NCBI GenBank assembly: GCA_036009625.1
Contig: DASYLJ010000096.1
Coordinates: 62,001 to 126,000, forward strand
DNA from: DASYLJ01 sp036009625
GTDB lineage: Bacteria; Desulfobacterota; Binatia; DP-6
Length of the DNA stretch: 64,000 nucleotides
Direction: 5' to 3'
Part shown: in pieces, positions 16,045 through 25,395 of the stretch
Position numbering within the stretch: the stretch's first letter is position 1
Layout: each line of letters begins with the position of its first letter
Made by a program: the position numbers and the translations under genes
Notes under the pieces: model-generated
The model's input: only the letters and a program-made list of their open reading frames with translations
What the model was told of the DNA's origin: nothing
Databases searched by the model: none

Positions 16045-17115
16045 GTGTCCCTGGAGATGGAGCTGGCGGCCGCCATCCGGGCCGAGGCCGACGGCGGCCC
16101 CCGGATCGACTTCGCACCCTGGGCGCTGCGCGTGTTCCGTCACCAGTACGAGCGCAACCCGGCGTACCGCGCCTTCTGCGATCGCCGTGGCGTGACGCCG
16201 GACGGCGTCGCGGGCTGGGAGGACGTGCCCGCGGTGCCCACGGCCGCGTTCCGTCACGTCGACCTGACGTGTGGTCCGGCGCAGGCGGTATTCGTCTCCA
16301 GCGGGACGACGGCAGGTGCCGACACACGCAGCCGCCACCTGGTCCCGCACCTGGACCTCTACCGTGCGTCTGCGGTGACGACGTTCCGTCGCTTCGTCCT
16401 GCCCGACGACGCGCGGCTGCACGCACTCTTCCTGCTGCCGCCACCCGCGCTGCGACCCGAGTCGTCGCTGGTGCGCATGTGCTCCTGGGTGGGCCGCGAC
16501 CTGAGCGTCGGCGAGGAATGGATGGCGGGGCCGCTCGGGCTCGACGTCGACGCGCTCGTGACGCGGCTGCGCACCGCGGAGCAGAGCGGCCAGGCGGTGC
16601 TGCTCGCCGGCCCGACGTCCGGCTTCGCGGAGCTGTTCGCCACCGGCCAGACGTTCCGCCTCGGCCCGGGCAGTCGCGTCATGGACACCGGCGGGCCGAA
16701 GGGGATGAAGCGGTCGCTGTCGCGCGCGGGCTTCCTGCGCGCGTGCTGGAACCAGCTCGGCATCGCCGGCTACTTCTGCGTCAACGAGTACGGCATGAGC
16801 GAGCTGTGCTCGCAGCGCTACGACAGCGTGCTGGCCGATCGGCTCCACGGACGCAGTCTCGCGCCGCGCCGTCTGCTCGGACCGACGTGGCTGCGCACGC
16901 GCGTGCTCGACCCGGACACGCTGCAACCGATGCCGGTCGGCCGCCCCGGCCTGCTCTGCCACCACGATCTCGCCAACGCCGGCTCGGTGTCGGTGGTGCT
17001 CACCGAGGACATCGGTCGCGATCTCGGTGACGGCGCCATCGAGCTGACCGGCCGCGTCCCGGGCGCCATGCCCCGCGGCTGCGGCCTGCTCCTGGCGGAG
17101 ATGGCGACGGCATGA
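16045..17115 (+). CDS. LuxE-like acyl-protein synthetase
   Basis: A 356-residue member of the LuxE/acyl-protein synthetase family of adenylating enzymes. The ATP-binding loop is seen as VFVSSGTTAGADTRSRH (near residue 88), followed by LLAGPTSGFAELF, and NEYGMSELCSQRY (near 245) is the family adenylation motif. LuxE activates a fatty acid as acyl-AMP and transfers it to its own Cys and then to LuxC. It is the first gene of a three-gene operon with four-base overlaps; LuxC and an aminotransferase follow. The transferase LuxD and luciferase subunits LuxA/B are absent, so this is not a light-emission operon. Confidence 0.85.
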   Translation: MSLEMELAAAIRAEADGGPRIDFAPWALRVFRHQYERNPAYRAFCDRRGVTPDGVAGWEDVPAVPTAAFRHVDLTCGPAQAVFVSSGTTAGADTRSRHLVPHLDLYRASAVTTFRRFVLPDDARLHALFLLPPPALRPESSLVRMCSWVGRDLSVGEEWMAGPLGLDVDALVTRLRTAEQSGQAVLLAGPTSGFAELFATGQTFRLGPGSRVMDTGGPKGMKRSLSRAGFLRACWNQLGIAGYFCVNEYGMSELCSQRYDSVLADRLHGRSLAPRRLLGPTWLRTRVLDPDTLQPMPVGRPGLLCHHDLANAGSVSVVLTEDIGRDLGDGAIELTGRVPGAMPRGCGLLLAEMATA

Positions 17116-18266
17116 CGCCGCTCGGCGCCGCCATCGACGCCGCGCTCGCGGCACGCGAGCGGCTGCGCGATCGACCGCGGCGCGAGACCGCGCGCTCGCT
17201 GGCAGCGGCCGCCACGCGTTGGCGCGACGACGTCGACCTGCGCGCGGCACTGCCCGCCGCCACGCGACTGTCGCCGGACATGATCGACGCGGTGATGCCA
17301 CGCATCACCGGCGCGCTCGATGCCGACGCCATGACCGAGCTCGTCGCGCGCGAGCTGGGACCGCGCCCCACCGCAGGCCCCGCGCTCGTGGCGCACGTGC
17401 TGGCCTCGAACGTTCCTGCACTGGCGCTGCCCGCGATCGCGCTCGGCTGCCTGGCGGGTGCGGCCGTGGTCGTCAAGTCCGGTCGCGACGACGTGCTGTC
17501 CGCGCCCGCGTTCCATCGCGCGCTCGAGACGGTCGACCCCGAGCTCGCCGCCACCGTGGTGTCGACGTACTGGACGGGCGGTGATCGCGGGGTGGAGGAC
17601 GCGGTGCTGGCGCGCGCCGACGTCGTCGTCGCCAGCGGCAGCGACGCCACGATGCAGGCACTCGCGCCGCGGCTCGGCACGCGCCTGCTCGCACACGGCG
17701 CACGGGTGAGCTGCATCGTGGTCGCGTCCGACGACGCCGACGTCGCGGCCCGCGTCGCCTCCGACGTGGCCCTCTATGATCAGCGCGGATGCCTCTCGCC
17801 GCACACCGTCTACGTGGTCGGCGACGCGAGCGCGTTCGCCGAACGGCTGGCGGTGGCACTGGCGACGCAGCCCGCCGCCGGACCGGCGACGCTGGAGGAG
17901 CGCGCCGCCCGTCGCACGCTGCTGGCCGTATCCGAGTGGCAGGGTGACGTCCTCCACGGCGACGGCGTGCTCTGCGGCCCACCGGCGCCGTTTCGTCCGA
18001 CGTGCGGCGGCCGCGTCGTACGCGTGCAGGAGGTGCGATCGATCGCGGACGTGCCCACGCTCCTCCCGTCGCACGGCATCGAGTGCGTCGGCATCGCCGG
18101 CCTCGATCCCGACACCGCCGCGCTCGCACGGCTCGGCGTGGCGCGCGTGTGTCCCGTCGGACGCATGCAGTCCCCGCCGCTGGCGTGGCCGTGCGGGCAA
18201 CACGCGCCGCTGCGCTCACTGCTGCGTCTCGAGACGCCGCCGGCACTGCTGGTGGAGGCGGCGTGA
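17112..18266 (+). CDS. LuxC-like long-chain acyl reductase
   Basis: A 384-residue acyl-CoA/acyl-protein reductase of the LuxC family (aldehyde dehydrogenase superfamily). The catalytic Cys is residue 227 in QRGCLSPHTVYV. The nucleotide-binding part has HVLASNVPALALPAIALGC (near 95-115) and VVASGSDATM. It reduces the enzyme-bound or CoA acyl group to an aldehyde with NADPH. The N-terminal 90 residues are shorter than in Vibrio LuxC. ATGA overlap with luxE-like and GTGA overlap with the aminotransferase gene imply coupled translation. Confidence 0.85.
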   Translation: MTPLGAAIDAALAARERLRDRPRRETARSLAAAATRWRDDVDLRAALPAATRLSPDMIDAVMPRITGALDADAMTELVARELGPRPTAGPALVAHVLASNVPALALPAIALGCLAGAAVVVKSGRDDVLSAPAFHRALETVDPELAATVVSTYWTGGDRGVEDAVLARADVVVASGSDATMQALAPRLGTRLLAHGARVSCIVVASDDADVAARVASDVALYDQRGCLSPHTVYVVGDASAFAERLAVALATQPAAGPATLEERAARRTLLAVSEWQGDVLHGDGVLCGPPAPFRPTCGGRVVRVQEVRSIADVPTLLPSHGIECVGIAGLDPDTAALARLGVARVCPVGRMQSPPLAWPCGQHAPLRSLLRLETPPALLVEAA

Positions 18267-19462
18267 GCGAAGAGCTCGCGGCACTGTTCCGCCGCCACGT
18301 CTGTCTCACGTCCGACGCGCCGATGGGGCTCGTCGTCGCCGATGCGCGCGGCAGCACCGTGCGCGACACGCAGGGGCGCGAGTGGCTGGACCTGCTCGCG
18401 GGCATGGGCGTCGCCAACGTCGGGCACGCGCATCCGGCCGTCGTCGCGGCCATTCGCGCGCAGACGGAGAAGCACCTGCACGTCATGGTCTACGGCGAGT
18501 TCGTGCAGGAGCCGCAGGTCCGGCTCGCGACACGACTCGCCGGCCTGCTGCCGTCGTCGCTCTCGGTGACGTACTTCACGTCGAGCGGTGCCGAAGCCAT
18601 CGACGGTGCGCTCAAGACGGCGCGCAAGCACACGGGTCGACGGCGCTTCGTCGCCTTCGATGGTGGGTTCCACGGCGACACCTGGGGCGCGCTCTCGATC
18701 GGCGGCAATCCCGTCTACCGCAAGCCGTTCGAGCCGCTCCTGCCCGACGTCGCCTTTCTCCCGTTCGACGACGTGGCCGCGCTGGGCGCGATCGACGCGC
18801 AGGTCGCGGCTGTCGTGGTCGAGCCGGTGCAGGCGGAGGGCGGCGTGCGCATCCCGCACGACGACTTCCTGCCCGCGTTGCGACGACGCTGCAGCGAGGT
18901 CGGCGCCCTACTCGTCTTCGACGAGGTGGTGACGGCCTTCGGACGCACGGGGCGTCTCTTCGGGCACGAGCACTGGGGCGTCGTGCCCGATCTGCTGGTG
19001 CTGGCGAAGGCGATCGGCGGCGGCATGCCGCTCGGCGCGTTCGTCGGCAGTCCCGACGTCATGCAGACGCTGCGGCACGACCCGCCGCTGGCGCACGTGA
19101 CGACGTTCGGGGGGCATCCGGTGTCGTGCGCTGCGGGGCTCGCCGGGCTCGAGGTGCTGCTCGCGGACGGGCTCGTCGAGCGCTCGGCGGAGCTCGGCGC
19201 GCGGCTGCTCGGCGACCTCGGCGGGCTGATCGGTCGCGGCGGGCTCACGGCCGTGCGCGGGCTCGGCATGCTGCTCGGCCTCGAGCTCGCCGACGCCGCG
19301 TCGTGTCGACGATTCGTCGATCGCGCCGTCGCGGCCGGGCTCATCCTCAACTGGACGCTGCATGCCGACACGGTGGTCCGGCTGGCACCCCCACTCGTCC
19401 TCACCGATGCCGAAGCCACGCGTGCGATCGCGACGATCGCCGATGCGCTCGGCGATACCTAG
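18263..19462 (+). CDS. Class III PLP aminotransferase
   Basis: A 399-residue fold-type I, class III aminotransferase. The cofactor-binding pattern is complete: SSGAEAIDGALKTARKHTG, LVFDEVVTAFGRTGRLFGH, and the Schiff-base lysine in LVLAKAIGGGMPLGAFVG (near residue 252). The family includes ornithine, GABA and diamine transaminases and acts on amines or aldehydes with a distal amino group. As the third gene after LuxE and LuxC it would be able to convert the aldehyde made by LuxC into a primary amine. The start is GTG 18263. It ends convergent with the ECF sigma gene, with a four-base overlap of stops. Confidence 0.9.
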   Translation: MSEELAALFRRHVCLTSDAPMGLVVADARGSTVRDTQGREWLDLLAGMGVANVGHAHPAVVAAIRAQTEKHLHVMVYGEFVQEPQVRLATRLAGLLPSSLSVTYFTSSGAEAIDGALKTARKHTGRRRFVAFDGGFHGDTWGALSIGGNPVYRKPFEPLLPDVAFLPFDDVAALGAIDAQVAAVVVEPVQAEGGVRIPHDDFLPALRRRCSEVGALLVFDEVVTAFGRTGRLFGHEHWGVVPDLLVLAKAIGGGMPLGAFVGSPDVMQTLRHDPPLAHVTTFGGHPVSCAAGLAGLEVLLADGLVERSAELGARLLGDLGGLIGRGGLTAVRGLGMLLGLELADAASCRRFVDRAVAAGLILNWTLHADTVVRLAPPLVLTDAEATRAIATIADALGDT

Positions 19463-20121
19463 GGCGCGCTCCTGATGCGCGCCATGACCGCAGTCACGAT
19501 GCGGTCGCAGCGATGCCCCGCGAAGGCGAAGACGCCATGGGTCGAGACGTCGAGCGTGGCATCGAGCCGTGTCCGCAGCAATCCGCGCGCGCGATGCAGG
19601 CGGGTCTTCACGGTGGCCTCGGGTACGTCGAGGCAGCCCGCGGTCTCGGCGACGCTGAGCCCCTCGAGATCGCGCAGCATGAACACCGTGCGGTAACGCG
19701 CCGGCAGCGCATCGGTGGCCGCCTCGATGGCCGCCACCATCTCGCGCGATCCGAGCTCGTCGTCGGGTGACGGCGTCGGCGCGACCATCGAGCCGGCCGC
19801 CTCGAGCGCGACGTGTCGTGCACGACGGCGCCCGCGCGCGATCGCCTCGTGTACCGCGATGCGCGTGAGCCACGTCGCGAAGCTGGCGCGACCGGCGAAC
19901 TGCCGCAGGTGTGTGTAGGCGCGAACCCACGCGTCCTGCACCACGTCCTCGGCCTCGAGCTCGTCGCGAAGGACGGCCCGCGCCGCCCGGAAGACCCGTT
20001 GATTGTATCGTCGCATGAGAATCTCGAATGCCTCGATATCGCCGCCCAGCACGCGTGCGACCACCACGTCGTCGGGCGATGCGCCCGCGTCCGGCTCGTC
20101 GGTCACCATCGATGGCTGCAC
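19459..20121 (-). CDS. ECF-type RNA polymerase sigma factor
   Basis: A 220-residue extracytoplasmic-function sigma factor. Region 2 is at about residues 30-95 (RYNQRVFRAARAVLRDELEA, then DVVQDAWVRAYTHL), and region 4 at about 135-190 (LPARYRTVFMLRDLEGLSVA, then VPEATVKTRLHRARGLL). GTG 20121 is chosen because AGGAGG lies five bases upstream; the ATG at 20109 would be 17 bases away. A C-terminal tail of about 25 residues contains His and Cys (AFAGHRCDRIV), which may be a remnant sensor or a metal site. No anti-sigma gene is adjacent; the divergent DoxX gene may be the target. Confidence 0.9.
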   Translation of the reverse strand: MQPSMVTDEPDAGASPDDVVVARVLGGDIEAFEILMRRYNQRVFRAARAVLRDELEAEDVVQDAWVRAYTHLRQFAGRASFATWLTRIAVHEAIARGRRRARHVALEAAGSMVAPTPSPDDELGSREMVAAIEAATDALPARYRTVFMLRDLEGLSVAETAGCLDVPEATVKTRLHRARGLLRTRLDATLDVSTHGVFAFAGHRCDRIVTAVMARIRSAP

Positions 20122-20145
20122 ATGGTCCTCCTGTCGCCTCACTCC

Positions 20146-20174
20146 ATGGAGTGCGCAGGCCCGAAAAGGTTCCC
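20146..20174 (-). promoter_or_regulatory. ECF promoter of the sigma gene, GGGAAC-N15-CACTCC
   Basis: On the minus strand GGGAAC (20174-20169) and CACTCCAT (20153-20146) are 15 bases apart. The same two elements with the same spacing drive the divergent DoxX gene, suggesting autoregulation by the ECF factor. Confidence 0.6.
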
Positions 20175-20203
20175 GGGAACTTCCCGGTCGCTGGCCACTC
20201 CAT
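20175..20203 (+). promoter_or_regulatory. ECF promoter of the DoxX operon, GGGAAC-N15-CACTCC
   Basis: GGGAAC (20175-20180) and CACTCCAT (20196-20203), with the ribosome site GGAGG immediately after and ATG at 20222. The two -35 boxes touch and form the perfect palindrome GTTCCCGGGAAC (20169-20180). Confidence 0.6.
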
Positions 20204-20221
20204 TCGTGCGGAGGTGGCAGC

Positions 20222-20650
20222 ATGACACAAACGACTCTTCCGCATCGCGTCGAAACCGCACGGATCGCACTCCGCGTCGGGCTCGGCCTGGCCGCGTTCC
20301 TGGCCGGGCTCGACAAATTCGTGGGCCTGCTCGCCGACTGGCCGGGCTACGTCGCACCCATGGTCGCAGCGGCGCTCCCCGTCTCGCCCGACGTCTTCAT
20401 GCGCGTGATCGGTGTGGTCGAGATGGCCGTCGGGCTCGCGATCCTCACCTCCTGGACGCGCGCCGGCGCGTGGGTGGCCATGGCCTGGCTGCTGCTCATC
20501 GCCGGGAATCTGGTTCTGACCGGTCACTTCTTCGACGTCGCGGTGCGCGACGTCGAGATGGCGATCGCGGCCTTCGCCCTCGCCCGTCTGACCGAGGCGC
20601 ACGAGGCCGCCGCCGGCGCGGGGGCGCAGCGGTTCGAGGCCGCGGCTTGA
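20222..20650 (+). CDS. DoxX family membrane protein
   Basis: A 142-residue protein with four predicted membrane helices (about 15-33, 48-66, 73-92 and 98-118) and the DoxX landmarks RVGLGLAAFLAGLDKFVG and GVVEMAVGLAIL. DoxX proteins are quinone-linked or redox-stress-related inner-membrane proteins. The C-terminus is Ala/Glu-rich. Its stop overlaps the start of the cytochrome gene (TGATG), so the two form an operon under the ECF promoter. Confidence 0.85.
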   Translation: MTQTTLPHRVETARIALRVGLGLAAFLAGLDKFVGLLADWPGYVAPMVAAALPVSPDVFMRVIGVVEMAVGLAILTSWTRAGAWVAMAWLLLIAGNLVLTGHFFDVAVRDVEMAIAAFALARLTEAHEAAAGAGAQRFEAAA

Positions 20651-22014
20651 TGCGCCCGCACATGACGACCCGGGCAGTGGTGGCGCTGATCGGTGTCCTG
20701 GCGTGCGGCGTGGTGCTCGCCGATCCGTTTCGGGTCGCCGGCCAGGAGCGCTTGCAGGACGACGTGCCCCGCCGCGGCTTCGACCACGTCATCGAGGCCA
20801 CCGCCCGCCGGCTCGTCGACGAGGGACGCCAGATTTTCCGCCACGACACCTTCGGCGACGAGGCCTTCTGGGGCGGTCAGCTCCGACTCCACGAGGCGAT
20901 CGCGGGCGAGCGACACGGCGGCGTCGGCCCCGGCGTGAGCCCCGCGACCGCGCTCGCCGTCGGGCTCAAGGTCGACGTCGACGCGCTCCCGACCGGGCTG
21001 CGGCGACAGCTCCGTCGTGGCGGGGTCGACCTCGACGATCCTGCGACGACGCTCGCACTCCTCGCCCTCGACGCGGTCGTCGGCGTCACCGGTCGCTTCG
21101 ACGCCAAGGGGCAGCTGACGTCCGTCGGCATCCAGTGCGCGCTCTGCCATTCGACCGTCGACGACTCGCTGGCGCCCGGCATCGGCAACCGTCTCGACGG
21201 ATGGGCGAACCGCGACCTCGACGTCGGCACCGTGATCGGCCTGGCGCCTGACCTGTCGCCCGTGGCCAACGTGTTGGGCGTCGACGAGGACACCGTGCGC
21301 GCCGTCCTCGCGAGCTGGGGGCCCGGTCGCTTCGACGCGCAGCTGTTCCTCGACGGCAAGGCCTTCCGACCCGACGGCGACACGGGCGCCGCCCTGATCC
21401 CGCCGGCGTTCGGGCTCACCGGCGTGAACCTGCACACGTCGGGGGGCTGGGGCGGCGTCTCGTACTGGAACGCCTTCGTCGCCAATCTCGAGATGCACGG
21501 CCAGGGCACCTTCGTCGACGCGCGGATGAACGACGCCGAGCGCTTCCCCGTCGCCGCAGCCAACGGCTTTGCCGACGTGCGCGCCGAGACCGACCGCATC
21601 ACGTCGAAGCTCCCCGCGCTGCACTTCTATCAGCTGGCCATGCCGGCGCCGTCGCCGCCGGCGGGCAGCTTCGACGCGGCGGCGGCGACGCGTGGTCGCG
21701 ACCTGTTCGCGGGCAAGGCGCGCTGTGCCGGCTGCCACGTGCCGCCGCTCTACACCGAGCCGGGGTGGAACCTGCACACCGCGGAGGAGATCGGCATCGA
21801 CGACTTCCAAGCCGAGCGCGCTCCCGATCGTCGCTACCGCACGACACCGCTCGCCGGTCTGTGGACGCACTCGAAGGGCGGCTACTACCACGATGGCCGC
21901 TTCGCGACCCTGACCGACGTGGTCCGTCACTACGACGGCACGTTCGGGCTGCAGCTCACCGGCGCCGAGGTCGGGGACCTGGTGCAGTTCCTGAAGTCGC
22001 TACCGAACGAATGA
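20650..22014 (+). CDS. Exported dihaem cytochrome c
   Basis: A 454-residue periplasmic protein with a signal peptide (cleavage near VLA/DP, residue 25). It has two c-haem motifs: CALCH (near residue 163) and CAGCH (near 360). The C-terminal part resembles the dihaem cytochrome c peroxidase/MauG superfamily (RGRDLFAGKARCAGCH, TTPLAGLWTHSKGGYYHDGR). The first haem region sits in an unusual N-terminal half with GGWGGVSYWNAFVANLEMHG. It probably handles electrons or peroxide under the stress sensed by the ECF factor. Confidence 0.8.
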   Translation: MRPHMTTRAVVALIGVLACGVVLADPFRVAGQERLQDDVPRRGFDHVIEATARRLVDEGRQIFRHDTFGDEAFWGGQLRLHEAIAGERHGGVGPGVSPATALAVGLKVDVDALPTGLRRQLRRGGVDLDDPATTLALLALDAVVGVTGRFDAKGQLTSVGIQCALCHSTVDDSLAPGIGNRLDGWANRDLDVGTVIGLAPDLSPVANVLGVDEDTVRAVLASWGPGRFDAQLFLDGKAFRPDGDTGAALIPPAFGLTGVNLHTSGGWGGVSYWNAFVANLEMHGQGTFVDARMNDAERFPVAAANGFADVRAETDRITSKLPALHFYQLAMPAPSPPAGSFDAAAATRGRDLFAGKARCAGCHVPPLYTEPGWNLHTAEEIGIDDFQAERAPDRRYRTTPLAGLWTHSKGGYYHDGRFATLTDVVRHYDGTFGLQLTGAEVGDLVQFLKSLPNE

Positions 22015-22019
22015 CGCGC

Positions 22020-22760
22020 TCAGGCCCGCGCCTGCTGCTTCTGCCGCGACGCCGCGGGTACCGGCGCCGGACCGCGGTAGATCGTGCGCAGGAGCCAGTC
22101 GGCGAACGGCACGGTCACGTTGAAGTTCCACTTCTGCATCAGCTCCGGCGTGTGGTGCATCGCATGGTGGCGCTTCAAGACGCTGATGAGCCTACTGCGC
22201 CCGATCGGGTTCGACTCGGGCAGGTGGTACGACAGGTGCAGCGCCTCGTAGGCGACCGTGTAGCCCATGGTGGACGCCACCCACAGCAGCGCGACGTTGT
22301 GCGACACCAGGAACCACAACGCCGCCGTGATCGGCAGCGTCGTGAGGAAGATGGCGATGATGCCGTAGAACGGGATCAGCACCAGCCGGAACTCGCGCGT
22401 CTCGCGCATCGCCATGTCGTCGCGCACGAAGATGACGTGGTGCTCGGGCGTGTGACGCCAGAAGAGCACCTCGAGCGGCCACGACCGGCGGTGCAGGATG
22501 TTCCGGTGGATGTGCCACTCGTTGATGTTGATGATGAGCAGCACGAGCGGCACCGTCAGCAGCTCGAGCCCGGTGGGCTTCTCGAGCAGCGCCACCGACG
22601 CCGCGATCATGCCGAGGCCGACCGCCGAGGGGAACGCGAGGTGACCGAACGGACTGTACCACCACGGGATGCGCGCGATCGCGGCGGCGCGCACCTTGTC
22701 CCGCTTGGGCAGCGGCTGGGTGATCTCGAAGGTGGAGGTGTCGGTCTGTTTGGGCAGCAC
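22020..22760 (-). CDS. Sterol desaturase/fatty acid hydroxylase family enzyme
   Basis: A 246-residue integral membrane di-iron enzyme. The histidine clusters are in order: HIHRNILH (near 82), HTPEHH (near 102), LHLSYH (near 172) and HHAMHH (near 197), which match the eight-His di-iron pattern of the superfamily. Membrane helices lie around 40-60, 65-80 and 125-165. It uses O2 to hydroxylate or desaturate a lipid. GTG 22760 is placed by the leaderless promoter immediately upstream. Its location 3 kb from the LuxE-LuxC operon may be coincidental. Confidence 0.85.
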   Translation of the reverse strand: MLPKQTDTSTFEITQPLPKRDKVRAAAIARIPWWYSPFGHLAFPSAVGLGMIAASVALLEKPTGLELLTVPLVLLIININEWHIHRNILHRRSWPLEVLFWRHTPEHHVIFVRDDMAMRETREFRLVLIPFYGIIAIFLTTLPITAALWFLVSHNVALLWVASTMGYTVAYEALHLSYHLPESNPIGRSRLISVLKRHHAMHHTPELMQKWNFNVTVPFADWLLRTIYRGPAPVPAASRQKQQARA

Positions 22761-22766
22761 GGGCGG

Positions 22767-22796
22767 ATATTAGGACAGCCCGGCGCGGCGCGGCAA
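22767..22796 (-). promoter_or_regulatory. Promoter TTGCCG-N18-TAATAT, leaderless geometry
   Basis: TAATAT is the strongest -10 in the set; it ends six bases before GTG 22760, with no ribosome site. Confidence 0.6.
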
Positions 22797-22808
22797 TGGG
22801 GATCTGGG

Positions 22809-23422
22809 TCAGCCGGCCCTGGCGGCGAGGAACTCCCGGCCCTTGCCGACGTCGGTGTTGACCGGGACTTCGCGCTGGCAGAGGGGGCACTCGGCGGGCT
22901 CCCACGACTCGAGCACCAGGTCGACCAGTGACGTCAGGGCCGTCACGCCGACGTCGGCCGCCCTGACCCCGCCGCGATTGCAGAGCGCCGTCGCCGCCAC
23001 CACCTGCCCGCCGGCCGCCTGCACCGCGACCACGGCATCGCGCAGCGAGCCCCCGGTGTTGAGGATGTCCTCGACGACCAGCACGCGGCGCCCGGCGACC
23101 ACCTTGTCGTAGCCGCGCCGCAGCTCGAGCCCGCCCGCCGCCACCTTTTCGGCGTAGACGCCGAGGACGCCGAGATGGTGCGCCGTCCACTGCGACAGGA
23201 TGATGCCGCCCATCGCCGGCCCGCACACCACCTCGGGACGGAAGGGACGCGCCGCCTCGCCCATCAGCCGGCACAGCTCCGAGACGCGCTCGGTGTGCGG
23301 GTAGATGGCGTCCTTGTTGACGTAGGCGCTGCCGTGGCGGCCCGAGGTGTAGACGGCGTGAATGCCGCTCAAGACGGCCCCCGATTCGGCGAGGATCTCG
23401 GCGGCACGGATCGCAGGCTGCG

Positions 23423-23426
<4 letters not shown>
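22809..23426 (-). CDS. pyrE: Orotate phosphoribosyltransferase
   Basis: A 205-residue type I phosphoribosyltransferase. The PRPP-binding loop is VLVVEDILNTGGSLRDA (near 115-131); the N-terminal YTSGRHGSAYVNKD and VVCGPAMGGIILSQ match orotate phosphoribosyltransferase. It makes OMP from orotate and PRPP in pyrimidine synthesis. The C-terminus (residues 175-205) carries an extra CPLCQREVPVN, a Cys-x2-Cys pair not typical of Escherichia coli PyrE. ATGA overlap with prfB. Confidence 0.75.
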
Positions 23427-24566
<1,140 letters not shown>

Positions 24567-24613
24567 GGCGGCGCAAGATAGCGGACGCGCCGGGGGCAGG
24601 CGAGCCGCGAGCC

Positions 24614-24642
24614 TTGACGCGACCGGCGACCTTGCATAGCGC
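24614..24642 (+). promoter_or_regulatory. modABC promoter TTGACG-N17-TAGCGC, leaderless geometry
   Basis: The -10 (24637-24642) ends six bases before ATG 24649. No ModE-type palindrome or molybdenum-cofactor riboswitch fits in the 82-base gap to prfB. Confidence 0.5.
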
Positions 24643-24648
24643 ACTTTC

Positions 24649-25395
24649 ATGCGACGCTTCCTGCTGGTACTCCTGATCACGCTCTCCCTGGTGGGACGCG
24701 CGGCCGCGGACGACCTGCTCGTCTTCGCCGCCGCCAGCCTCACCGATGCCATGACCGAGCTCGGGAAAACCTGGGCGGCGCAGTCGCCGACGAAGGTGGC
24801 GTTCAGCTTCGGTTCGTCGAACGACCTGGCGCGCCAGACCCGCGCCGGCGCCCCCGCCGACGTCTTCTTCTCGGCCGACGTCGAGCAGGTGGCCGCCCTC
24901 GAGCGCGACGGGCTGATCGATCCGGCGACGCGACGCGATCTGTTGTCGAACCTGCTGGTGGTGGTCGTGCCGATCGACTCGAAGGCGACGATCACCAGCG
25001 CCGCCGACCTCGCCGGCGTCGAGCGACTGTCCCTCGGCAACCCCGACGGTGTCCCCGCGGGGCGCTACGCGCGCGCCTGGCTGCAGTCGCAGGGCGTGTG
25101 GGACCGCATCGCGCCGCACGTCGTGCCGGCGGTCGACGTTCGCGCCGCGCTGGCGGCGGTCGCGTCGGGCAACGTCGAGGCGGGCATCGTCTACAAGACC
25201 GACGCCGCGATCTCGCCCAAGGTCCGCGTCGCCTTCGAGGTGCCGCGCGCACAGGGACCGGCGATCGTCTATGCGCTCGCCCCGTTGAAGGCGTCGAAGA
25301 ACCCCGAGGCCGCCGCCTTCGCGCGCTTCCTCGCCGGCCCGACGGCGACGCCGGTGTACGAGCGGCTCGGCTTCGTGGTCCTGCCCGTCAGGTGA
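24649..25395 (+). CDS. modA: Molybdate-binding periplasmic protein
   Basis: A 248-residue type 2 solute-binding protein with a signal peptide (cleavage near AAA/DD, residue 21). The molybdate site motifs are visible: VFAAASLTDAM (Ser/Asp ligands), FGSSNDLARQ (two Ser) and GAPADVFFSADVEQV. It delivers molybdate (or tungstate) to ModB. First gene of the modABC operon; ATG overlaps of one to four bases with the next genes. Confidence 0.93.
   Translation: MRRFLLVLLITLSLVGRAAADDLLVFAAASLTDAMTELGKTWAAQSPTKVAFSFGSSNDLARQTRAGAPADVFFSADVEQVAALERDGLIDPATRRDLLSNLLVVVVPIDSKATITSAADLAGVERLSLGNPDGVPAGRYARAWLQSQGVWDRIAPHVVPAVDVRAALAAVASGNVEAGIVYKTDAAISPKVRVAFEVPRAQGPAIVYALAPLKASKNPEAAAFARFLAGPTATPVYERLGFVVLPVR

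Noticed and set aside
14548..17301. Long minus-strand extension of the multicopper oxidase frame over the LuxE-like gene
   Set aside because: The Tat signal at 15954 fixes the start, and the region above is antisense to LuxE/LuxC with clear motifs.
16045..19462. A bioluminescence operon
   Set aside because: LuxA, LuxB and LuxD are absent and an aminotransferase takes their place.
24567..24648. Molybdenum-cofactor riboswitch before modA
   Set aside because: The gap is 82 bases, shared with prfB, and the promoter leaves no leader.
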